Shown here piece by piece: positions 1 to 5,417 of a DNA stretch of 8,160 nucleotides. Source of the DNA: Bacillota bacterium (GTDB taxonomy: Bacteria; Bacillota; Clostridia; Lachnospirales; Cellulosilyticaceae); NCBI GenBank assembly GCA_023457875.1, contig JAEXBC010000403.1:1-8160 (forward strand), in the 5' to 3' direction. The notes beneath the pieces are model-generated. The model saw nothing but the letters and a program-made list of their open reading frames with translations, searched no databases and had not been told where the DNA came from. Position 1 is the stretch's first letter, and every line of letters starts with the position of its first letter. The translations under genes were made by a program, and so were the position numbers.

Positions 1-107
1 TCTAAGCACTGTATGAGGGCTTCTATTTTAGGTTGATTGCTTACTAGCTGACCATTAGAACAGCCTACTAAAGCCACCTGATCTCCCTTTTTTAGTAATC
101 TCATCAT
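1..107 (-). CDS. S66-family LD-carboxypeptidase (MccF-like), N-terminal fragment
   Basis: Only the first 35 codons are in the window; the gene continues past position 1. The visible N-terminus contains RLLKKGDQVALVGCSNG, which matches the opening of S66 serine peptidases (L,D-carboxypeptidase / microcin C self-immunity MccF type), where a conserved LKKGD-x-VALV segment forms the first beta strand of the N-terminal domain. Family members cleave L,D-peptide bonds in murein peptides or inactivate peptidyl-nucleotide antibiotics in the cytoplasm. The catalytic Ser-His-Glu residues lie beyond the edge and cannot be checked. Two consecutive ATGs (107 and 104) follow GGGTGA; both have acceptable spacing, and 107 is used here. 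The gene has its own extended -10 promoter just upstream and may also receive read-through from the ABC exporter gene. The family call rests on a short N-terminal match. Confidence 0.65.
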   Translation of the reverse strand, partial: MMRLLKKGDQVALVGCSNGQLVSNQPKIEALIQCL

Positions 108-138
108 TTTTCACCCATCCTATTATCCATCTATTTTT

Positions 139-147
139 ATTATAGCA
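139..147 (-). promoter_or_regulatory. Extended -10 promoter for the S66 peptidase gene
   Basis: On the minus strand the sequence reads TGCTATAAT, a perfect TGn extended -10 with consensus TATAAT (139-144). No good -35 hexamer is found 16-18 bp upstream, as is common for extended -10 promoters. The predicted transcript start near 132 leaves a leader of about 25 nt before the ATG at 107. The core and its flanks are nearly identical to the promoter at 7351-7359. Confidence 0.6.
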
Positions 148-207
148 ACAATCCTGATTTACTTTTCTGTTTCTGTATCTGTTCTTTACTTGCTGCTTAT
201 CTTACGC

Positions 208-1941
208 TTAAAATTGCATCTTATATAAGTTCGCATAGATGCCTTGTTTTTCCATCAGTTGTTCATGTGAGCCCTGCTCTTCTATGCCCTTCTTAGTCAG
301 CACAAGAATCTCATCTGCCTTTCTAATGGTACTTAAGCGATGGGCAATCACTAAGGTAGTACGGTTTTTAGCCAGCTCCTCTAAAGAAGCTTGAATAAAG
401 CGCTCACTTTCATTGTCAAGGGCAGACGTGGCTTCATCCAGTATGAGGATGGGCGGATTCTTCAAAAAGACTCTAGCAATAGAAATACGCTGTTTTTGGC
501 CACCTGATAATCTAATCCCTCTTTCACCAACAAAGGTATCATACCCCTCGGGCAAGCTTAGGATAAAATCATGAATATTTGCCTTCTTAGCTGCCTCAAT
601 AAGCTCTTCCTCCAAAGCACATGGCTTTCCATAAGCAATATTTTGCCTAATCGTGCCACCAAACAAATACACATCCTGCTGGACAATGCCGATGTTATCC
701 CTTAGGGAATGCTGTGTAAGCTTTTTAATATCCTGACCATCTATTAAAATACGTCCATCACTTACCTCATAAAAGCGAGGGATAAGGGAGCAAAAGGTGG
801 TTTTCCCTCCTCCTGAAGGGCCCACTAGCGCCACTGTTTTTCCTGCTTTGATATGAATATTGATATTGCTTAATACTTCACCCTCTTCATCTGCATAGCT
901 AAAGGACACATTATCAAAGGTGATATCCCCTTTAACTGCGCAAAGTTCCTTGGCATCCTTTTCATCCTCTAGCTCTGGCTTAGTATGCATAATGTTAAGA
1001 AAACGTTCAAAACCTGTCATTCCCTTTTGAAACTGCTCCGTAAAGTTAATCAGCTTCTCAATAGGGTTTAAGTAAGTATTAATATAAAGCACATAGATGG
1101 TAAGATCTGCAAGATCCATTTCTCCCCTTGTAATCAAAAAGCCACCTACTAGAACCACGGATAAATATAAAAGATTTTTGAAAAATCCATTACCACTAAA
1201 AAATCTGCCCATGATAAAGTAGCTTTCACTCTTGGTCTCCACAAAGGCATCATTGCCCTTATCAAACTTTTCCATCTCAATTACTTCATTGGCAAAGGAT
1301 TTAACAACACGAATTCCGCCTAAAGAATCCTGAGTAATGGCATTCACCTCGGCAATTTTCTTCCTGTTCTTTGCAAAGACTGATTTCATCTTACGATTAT
1401 AATACAAGGAAAAAACAAGCATAATCCCTGTGAAGAAAATTAAAATCAATGTCATCTTTAGATTAATCACACTTAAGATAGTAAAGGTCCCTATAATTTT
1501 GACTGCGGAAATAAAAATATCCTCTGGCCCATGATGTGCTAGCTCAGATATATCAAATAAGTCATTGATAATACAAGACATCAGCTTCCCTGTATTCACC
1601 TCATCATAATAGGAAAAAGAAAGCTTCTCCAAATGTCCAAAAAGCTGTCTTCTCATATCCGATTCCATTCTAGCGCCCATAATGTGTCCCCATGCCGTAA
1701 TATAATACTGGCAAAAAAATGCAATAACATACATCCCCAGAAGAATACCACCAATAATAAGTATGTATTTTATGATTTCATCCACATCTGATAAAACATA
1801 AACCTCATTGATTAAGAATCTCACTAGTAGAGGAAAGGATAAATCTATTCCTGAAAGTGTCAAAGCACAACCCATATCATATAAGAATATCTTGCGATAA
1901 GGCTTGTAGTAGCTTATAAAATGTCTAATCGTATGCATCAT
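208..1941 (-). CDS. ABC exporter half-transporter (fused TMD-NBD)
   Basis: 577-residue type IV (MDR-like) ABC exporter with membrane and ATPase domains in one chain, the usual length for the family. The membrane domain (about 1-310) has six hydrophobic segments near residues 18-38, 57-80, 145-160, 163-182, 254-272 and 277-290. The nucleotide-binding domain carries Walker A GPSGGGKT (374-381), the Q-loop in IVQQDVYLF (about 421), signature LSGGQ (478-482), Walker B ILILDE (498-503), D-loop SALD (506-509) and switch histidine H534, so it looks catalytically intact. It should act as a dimer; no second half-transporter is in view, so it may homodimerise. Substrate cannot be read from sequence: lipid, peptide or drug export are all possible. 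A TTG at 1962 would add seven residues but lacks a ribosome site, whereas AGGAGA precedes the ATG pair at 1941/1938. It has its own promoter, and no terminator separates it from the upstream HTH gene. Confidence 0.93.
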   Translation of the reverse strand: MMHTIRHFISYYKPYRKIFLYDMGCALTLSGIDLSFPLLVRFLINEVYVLSDVDEIIKYILIIGGILLGMYVIAFFCQYYITAWGHIMGARMESDMRRQLFGHLEKLSFSYYDEVNTGKLMSCIINDLFDISELAHHGPEDIFISAVKIIGTFTILSVINLKMTLILIFFTGIMLVFSLYYNRKMKSVFAKNRKKIAEVNAITQDSLGGIRVVKSFANEVIEMEKFDKGNDAFVETKSESYFIMGRFFSGNGFFKNLLYLSVVLVGGFLITRGEMDLADLTIYVLYINTYLNPIEKLINFTEQFQKGMTGFERFLNIMHTKPELEDEKDAKELCAVKGDITFDNVSFSYADEEGEVLSNINIHIKAGKTVALVGPSGGGKTTFCSLIPRFYEVSDGRILIDGQDIKKLTQHSLRDNIGIVQQDVYLFGGTIRQNIAYGKPCALEEELIEAAKKANIHDFILSLPEGYDTFVGERGIRLSGGQKQRISIARVFLKNPPILILDEATSALDNESERFIQASLEELAKNRTTLVIAHRLSTIRKADEILVLTKKGIEEQGSHEQLMEKQGIYANLYKMQF

Positions 1942-1945
1942 TTCA

Positions 1946-1951
1946 TCTCCT
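1946..1951 (-). promoter_or_regulatory. Ribosome binding site that fixes the ABC exporter start
   Basis: AGGAGA lies 5 nt before the ATG at 1941 and 8 nt before the ATG at 1938. It overlaps the region that would be coding if the in-frame TTG at 1962 were used, which argues against that longer start. Confidence 0.75.
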
Positions 1952-1971
1952 GTCTTTAGCAATATCTTGTC

Positions 1972-2000
1972 ATTGTATCATAACTGAAACGTGCTTTCAA
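1972..2000 (-). promoter_or_regulatory. Sigma-A-type promoter of the ABC exporter gene
   Basis: Minus strand: -35 TTGAAA (1995-2000), 17-bp spacer, -10 TACAAT (1972-1977) preceded by TG, giving an extended -10. Each hexamer matches consensus at 5 of 6 positions. The predicted start near 1965 gives a leader of about 24 nt. An inverted repeat (TGAAA-5 nt-TTTCA, 1985-1999) overlaps the -35 box and could be an operator. Confidence 0.7.
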
Positions 2001-2067
2001 ATCCTTAGAGCCATATTCTTACCTTACACAATGCTAGATATACCTATTATTGTTTGAGCTTATACTC

Positions 2068-2301
2068 TTATAGCTCCTCTTGCTGTTCCTCACCCTCCGC
2101 ATATTGATATTCGAGAAGATCTCCAGGTTGACATTGTAACACCTTACAAATGGCATTAATGGTTGAAAAACGCACTGCCTTTACCTTACCTGTTTTTAGA
2201 TTAGATAAATTCACAATAGATATGCCTACTCGCTCTGATAATTCACTTAGTTGCATTTTTCTCTCTACCAACACTCGGTCTAGTCTTACAATAATAGCCA
2301 T
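2068..2301 (-). CDS. YozG-type helix-turn-helix regulator (XRE/Cro superfamily)
   Basis: A 77-residue DNA-binding protein made almost entirely of one Cro/C1-type HTH domain (HTH_26 type). The N-terminal strand MAIIVRLDRVL is followed by helices around residues 15-26 (QLSELSERVGIS) and the recognition region 28-38 (SIVNLSNLKTG), then RFSTINAICKVLQCQPGDLLEY, the hallmark of the YozG subgroup. The C-terminus is a short acidic tail rich in Glu and Gln. These regulators are typically encoded beside a DUF2975 membrane protein, as here, where the DUF2975 gene is directly upstream. The start is well supported: TAAGGGAGG overlaps the stop of the upstream gene and precedes the ATG by 5 nt. The regulator's targets are not known; likely sites are its own operon promoter and possibly the downstream exporter promoter, which is inference. 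Confidence 0.93.
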   Translation of the reverse strand: MAIIVRLDRVLVERKMQLSELSERVGISIVNLSNLKTGKVKAVRFSTINAICKVLQCQPGDLLEYQYAEGEEQQEEL

Positions 2302-2306
2302 CTCTG

Positions 2307-2315
2307 CCTCCCTTA
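2307..2315 (-). promoter_or_regulatory. Coupling ribosome binding site of the HTH gene
   Basis: Reads TAAGGGAGG on the minus strand: the TAA is the stop codon of the DUF2975 gene and runs straight into GGGAGG, 5 nt before the HTH start. Ribosomes ending on the first gene uncover or sit on the second site, so translational coupling with a fixed ratio of the two products is likely. Confidence 0.7.
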
Positions 2316-2894
2316 TACCGTTTCATCATGTTCTTGTTGAAGATAACAACCATATTTAAAAATCCAAGCCACTAGAATAATTACCATGCCTTCTACAATA
2401 GGATAAAAGTCAGCTAATGAAATGGTTATGTTGATGTACTGCCTAAACCTTGGTACATAACTTATGCAAACTATCAATACCAAAAGATGTCTTAAGAAAA
2501 ATGCACCTATAATGGTAATCCCTATAATCATTAGGCTAGAAGCATTTCTTGAATCAAAGGGTTTTCCTTCTTCTACATTTCCCAAAACATCTATGATCAT
2601 CTTCATAAAAATAAATGCTTGAATAACATAAGGAATCACCGTTATATAACTCATATGATATAGTTTGCCTAAATCAATTGGCTCATTCATCAAATGAGGC
2701 AGTAGTTTAACACCAAGATTTTTACTCGTTAATAAAATTAAAACATCTTTCTCATGGGTTTCCCTGAAGCTAATGAGGAGCATCACTATACCCACTAGGC
2801 ATCCTATCCACATCAAGCTATACCCTATCTTCATAATCCTTCTCATTATTCCTGCTAGTCGTCTCATCTTATTAAAATGCATTGTTTCGTTCAT
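2313..2894 (-). CDS. DUF2975 four-helix membrane protein
   Basis: 193-residue integral membrane protein of the DUF2975 family. Hydrophobic segments lie near residues 22-44, 82-104, 119-146 and 162-181, giving four predicted membrane spans. Family hallmarks are visible: EEGKPFDSRNASSL (108-121) between spans 2 and 3, and the C-terminal WIFKYGCYLQQEHDETV (176-193), matching the typical 'FxYGxxLQxExDxTV' ending. No enzymatic motif is present and biochemical function is unknown. The gene is first in a two-gene unit with a YozG-type HTH regulator, 11 nt downstream. That pairing recurs in many Firmicutes (the yoaS/yozG pair of Bacillus subtilis is of this type) and suggests the membrane protein senses something or controls the regulator, though this is inference. 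The start at 2894 has a strong GGGGTGAT site 7 bp upstream or less and a near-ideal promoter. Confidence 0.9.
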   Translation of the reverse strand: MNETMHFNKMRRLAGIMRRIMKIGYSLMWIGCLVGIVMLLISFRETHEKDVLILLTSKNLGVKLLPHLMNEPIDLGKLYHMSYITVIPYVIQAFIFMKMIIDVLGNVEEGKPFDSRNASSLMIIGITIIGAFFLRHLLVLIVCISYVPRFRQYINITISLADFYPIVEGMVIILVAWIFKYGCYLQQEHDETV

Positions 2895-2917
2895 TTAATC
2901 ACCCCTTTTCAGAGTAT

Positions 2918-2946
2918 ATTATATGTCTAGCCACACAATAGTTCAA
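2918..2946 (-). promoter_or_regulatory. Promoter of the DUF2975-HTH operon
   Basis: Minus strand: -35 TTGAAC (2941-2946, 4 of 6 consensus), exact 17-bp spacer, -10 TATAAT (2918-2923, perfect). The predicted start near 2911 gives a very short leader of about 17 nt containing the ribosome site AAGGGGTGAT. Confidence 0.75.
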
Positions 2947-2953
2947 CCCACTT

Positions 2954-2984
2954 TTTAATGTTTATCATTAAATTTTTATCGTTA
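2954..2984. repeat. Inverted repeat and paired TTTATC direct repeats upstream of the DUF2975 promoter
   Basis: Plus strand: TTTAATG (2954-2960), 5-nt spacer, CATTAAA (2966-2972), a perfect 7-bp inverted repeat ending 8 bp from the -35 box. It overlaps a direct repeat TTTATCATTA (2961-2970) and TTTATCGTTA (2975-2984), 9 of 10 identical and 14 bp apart. The position fits an operator or activator site for the HTH protein encoded in the operon. The sequence is AT-rich, so chance is possible. Confidence 0.4.
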
Positions 2985-3012
2985 TAATTTAAAAACTGCA
3001 CTTTATAATACA

Positions 3013-3046
3013 AAGCGGCTGCTGCACAATCGTGCAACAGCCGCTT
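3013..3046 (-). terminator. Terminator hairpin after the yabE-like gene
   Basis: AAGCGGCTG (3013-3021) pairs with CAGCCGCTT (3038-3046); after one C/A mismatch an inner TGCAC/GTGCA stem (3023-3027/3032-3036) closes a 4-nt loop. It lies 5 nt past the TAG stop at 3052. The following minus-strand sequence TTTGTATT has only a weak T-run, so termination may be partial, but the stem is GC-rich and strong. Confidence 0.7.
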
Positions 3047-3051
3047 GATAA

Positions 3052-4074
3052 CTAATATCCTTTTCGTTCTGCTTTTACATCAATATCTTGGTCTTCTAAG
3101 ATGTACACCTTTAAACCGTGTTGACGACCAAATTGGAGGCACTCACTACGTGAGTTAAAGAATAGGTCAATGATATTTCCTTTAATTGCCCCACCTGTAT
3201 CCCCGGCTATGGCAATACCATATCCTTCAACATAAATTTTGGTTCCTAATGGAATAACCTTTGGGTCAACTGCAACCATACCAACAAAAGTTGTCATGCC
3301 ACTTGCAGTTCGATTACCCCATCCATCATCACTAATTGTGTACGCTGTAGCTTCCATGCTATATACCTTTGTATAAGCATAATTTTCACCTGTAAATGGA
3401 TCGTTAACTGAGTTTTTTACACCCTTAAGTATAATCTTATCAGTTGGTTCTTCGGTTATGGTAACCTCCAGCACCTTTTCATCCACTAATTCATCTCCAA
3501 AGTATACTTTTTCTAAAGTTACTTCTTTAAGCCCATTTTTGCCTTCTTGCTTTACTATCGTTTCACCAAATGCTAATTCCGTTGTTTCCACATATTCTGT
3601 TTCAAAACCCATTGGTCTTGATTCAGTTACTGTTTCAACACGTTTCGTCTTTACAGTAATCTTCATACCATCTGTAATGACTGTTTCTTTACTAGGTTCA
3701 ACTACCAAGCCCTCGGCATCTTTTAAACCTTTTGAGTAAATGAGATCTCCTACTGTTGGTAAGCCAGTCTTTAATCTAACGGTTTTTCCGTTTTCAGTAT
3801 AGCTTACTGTAGGTTTCCATCTTTCTATAGTGATTTTCATATTGTCTTCAATTAGAGTGTCTAATTCTGGTGTCACAGTGTCTTGATCGCCTAAAGTAAT
3901 CTTCAGCTGTGCTAATAGTTCTTTTACGCTATTGGCGTCTGTTTCATATTGAGTCACTTTCCCGTCATCGACTATGGTAATAATCTTTGACACGGATTGA
4001 TAGGCTGTAATACTAACTCCTCCTAGCATAAACAACACTACAATCAATAAAGCGATTCTACTTCGATTCTTCAT
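3052..4074 (-). CDS. yabE: YabE-like cell-wall protein with DUF348, G5 and 3D domains
   Basis: 340-residue exported protein with a short basic N-terminus and one hydrophobic segment (7-26) acting as signal or membrane anchor. Two DUF348 repeats follow (about 30-75 and 87-143), then one G5 domain (about 144-219) and a C-terminal 3D domain (about 239-328). The 3D domain shows its three signature aspartates: D270 in AVDPKVIPLG, D292 in GDTGG and D303 in IDLFF, preceded by TAYT (243-246). The fold is a double-psi beta barrel related to MltA-type lytic transglycosylases, so the protein is expected to cut or bind peptidoglycan outside the membrane, as proposed for Bacillus YabE and Rpf-like resuscitation factors. 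Its position after tatD matches the yabD-yabE order. The start has a perfect TAAGGAGG site 5 nt upstream. It has its own leader and promoter after the tatD terminator. Confidence 0.92.
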   Translation of the reverse strand: MKNRSRIALLIVVLFMLGGVSITAYQSVSKIITIVDDGKVTQYETDANSVKELLAQLKITLGDQDTVTPELDTLIEDNMKITIERWKPTVSYTENGKTVRLKTGLPTVGDLIYSKGLKDAEGLVVEPSKETVITDGMKITVKTKRVETVTESRPMGFETEYVETTELAFGETIVKQEGKNGLKEVTLEKVYFGDELVDEKVLEVTITEEPTDKIILKGVKNSVNDPFTGENYAYTKVYSMEATAYTISDDGWGNRTASGMTTFVGMVAVDPKVIPLGTKIYVEGYGIAIAGDTGGAIKGNIIDLFFNSRSECLQFGRQHGLKVYILEDQDIDVKAERKGY

Positions 4075-4079
4075 GATAT

Positions 4080-4087
4080 CCTCCTTA
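4080..4087 (-). promoter_or_regulatory. Strong ribosome binding site of the yabE-like gene
   Basis: TAAGGAGG, fully complementary to the 16S rRNA 3' end, 5 nt before the ATG at 4074. It predicts high translation initiation. Confidence 0.75.
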
Positions 4088-4225
4088 AAATGATTGCTAT
4101 GAAAAGTTTAGTCGTTCTTTACTTTTCAAAACAATTGGTTTTTCTCACTTGATCTGGTGAATCGGGCTTTACTACAACGATTTGGTAATTATAATAATTT
4201 TACGCTTATTGCAACTACATTTACG

Positions 4226-4254
4226 ATTGTAATATATATGTTCTACTTTTTCAA
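4226..4254 (-). promoter_or_regulatory. Sigma-A-type promoter of the yabE-like gene
   Basis: Minus strand: -35 TTGAAA (4249-4254), exact 17-bp spacer, -10 TACAAT (4226-4231); each hexamer matches consensus at 5 of 6 positions. The predicted start near 4219 gives a leader of about 145 nt, long enough to carry regulatory structure. Confidence 0.65.
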
Positions 4255-4563
4255 GCTTTTTGTAATAATTTTTAAAAATGATTATCCAAAATTATGCTTT
4301 TTTAAGCAAAACACCTACGTATTTTCAAGGGTTTTAGTATTATAAATCTCTTTAGTAAAAAAATGTAATTTAACATTTATGTAACACTTTATTAATAACT
4401 ATTATATGCTTGTATATTATAATTTATTCTAAATATTTATATTTTTATGTTTTTTTAATTAATTATTTTGTTGAGATGATTTTTTGACTTTATTTTTTGC
4501 CCATAAAATTTGATAACTCATCTCTATTTTTTACTTTTAATAATCATGAAGTTTAGTATACAT

Positions 4564-4616
4564 AAACAAAATATAAAAACGGCTTTTTTTGTAAAAGCCG
4601 TTTTTATATTTTGTTT
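4564..4616 (-). terminator. Terminator after tatD with a perfect 24-bp stem
   Basis: Arms 4564-4587 and 4593-4616 are perfect reverse complements over 24 bp around a 5-nt loop. The core is ACGGCTTTT/AAAAGCCGT flanked by A-runs on one side and T-runs on the other, so the hairpin plus T-tract works on either strand. It begins 10 nt after the TAA of tatD and separates the stalk-tatD unit from the yabE-like gene. Confidence 0.88.
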
Positions 4617-4626
4617 TTCCCCTTAT

Positions 4627-5400
4627 TTACAAGTCTTTTTTCACTATTCGAAATAAATTCCTAGCATTTTGTGAAGTAATATGTGCTACTTCCTCAATAC
4701 TTATTCCCTTTATTTCTGCAATTTTTTCAACCACTTCTTTTAAGTAGGAAGAATCATTCCTTTTTCCCCTGTGTGGTACAGGTGCTAAATAAGGTGCATC
4801 GGTTTCAATCAAAAGATGCGATAAATCTATTTTTTCTACTACCTCAACTGTCTTTTTAGCATTCTTAAAGGTTAAGGAGCCGCCAACGCCAATATAAAAA
4901 CCTTTTTTTACATATTCTCTGGCCAGCTCACTTTTTCCAGAAAAGCAATGGATGACCCCTTCCTTTACTCCGCTTTCCATGATGAGATCAAAGGTTTCTT
5001 GGCTCGCCTCACGACTATGAATAATCACTGGCAAATCAAGCTCCTTTGCTAAGTGAAGTTGCTTTATAAACCACTGGCGCTGCGTGGGCCTTGGTGAGCT
5101 ATCGTAATAATAATCTAGTCCAATTTCACCAATTGCCACCACCTTCTCATAGCTTGATAGGCGTCTAAGTTCCTCTAGATCCTCTTCCTTTAGTTCTTTA
5201 ACCTCATGAGGATGAACCCCTACACTGCAATAAATAAAGGGGTACCTTTTGGCAAGCTCTATACCCGTCTTGCAAGAAGCCATATCAGCCGCCACATTTA
5301 CAATCAAATCTACCTGCTTTTCCTTCATGCCTAATAGCAGCGCTTCTCTATCCTCGTCAAATCTTTCGTCATCGTAATGTGCATGTGAATCAAAATACAT
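4627..5400 (-). CDS. tatD: TatD-family metal-dependent hydrolase (YabD type)
   Basis: 257-residue TIM-barrel hydrolase of normal family length. The metal ligands are all present: DSHAH (H6, H8), GEIGLDYYYD (E92), IIHSR (H128), HCFSG (H151) and ETDAPYLAP (D201), with GVHPH (61-65) also conserved. TatD-family enzymes are cytoplasmic metal-dependent 3'-5' DNA/RNA exonucleases (amidohydrolase superfamily), linked to DNA repair and RNA processing; older DNase annotations and D-aminoacyl-tRNA activity have also been reported for relatives, so exact substrate is uncertain. The start at 5400 has AGGGAG 7 nt upstream. The gene starts 17 nt after the stalk-protein stop with no terminator between them, so the two are probably one transcript. 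The yabE-like gene follows after a strong terminator, preserving the Bacillus yabD-yabE order. Confidence 0.95.
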   Translation of the reverse strand: MYFDSHAHYDDERFDEDREALLLGMKEKQVDLIVNVAADMASCKTGIELAKRYPFIYCSVGVHPHEVKELKEEDLEELRRLSSYEKVVAIGEIGLDYYYDSSPRPTQRQWFIKQLHLAKELDLPVIIHSREASQETFDLIMESGVKEGVIHCFSGKSELAREYVKKGFYIGVGGSLTFKNAKKTVEVVEKIDLSHLLIETDAPYLAPVPHRGKRNDSSYLKEVVEKIAEIKGISIEEVAHITSQNARNLFRIVKKDL

Positions 5401-5417
5401 ATCATTTCTCCCTTTTT

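Larger units (their letters stand above)
4075..4563. other. AT-rich gene-free leader upstream of the yabE-like gene
   Basis: About 490 bp with no credible gene on either strand; the longest open frame, on the plus strand at 4157-4345, lacks a ribosome site. Holds the sigma-A-like promoter at 4226-4254 and many AT-rich near -10 matches (for example TTGCTT-17 bp-GATAAT on the minus strand, about 4279-4308). A distant GAGATGA/TCATCTC pair (4472-4478 and 4518-4524) could fold but is short. No c-di-AMP, c-di-GMP, T-box or other riboswitch consensus was recognised. A weak 7-bp hairpin (GAAAAGT/ACTTTTC, about 4099-4127) lies in the predicted leader. Confidence 0.6.

Noticed and set aside
1942..1962. 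Seven-residue N-terminal extension of the ABC exporter from a TTG
   Set aside because: No ribosome site precedes the TTG, it lies within a few bases of the predicted transcript start, and AGGAGA directly supports the ATG at 1941/1938.
4157..4345. Plus-strand 62-codon open frame with a hydrophobic stretch
   Set aside because: GTG start without a ribosome site, extremely AT-rich composition, lies antisense in the yabE leader, and the hydrophobicity is what T-rich DNA encodes by chance.
4356..4390. GTTACAT/GTTAAAT-like repeats in the yabE leader
   Set aside because: Short and imperfect; expected by chance in DNA this AT-rich, with no clear relation to the promoter.
4472..4524. GAGATGA / TCATCTC inverted pair as a possible riboswitch stem
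   Set aside because: Only 7 bp with a 39-nt AT-rich interior, outside the predicted transcript, and none of the conserved core sequences of known riboswitch classes.
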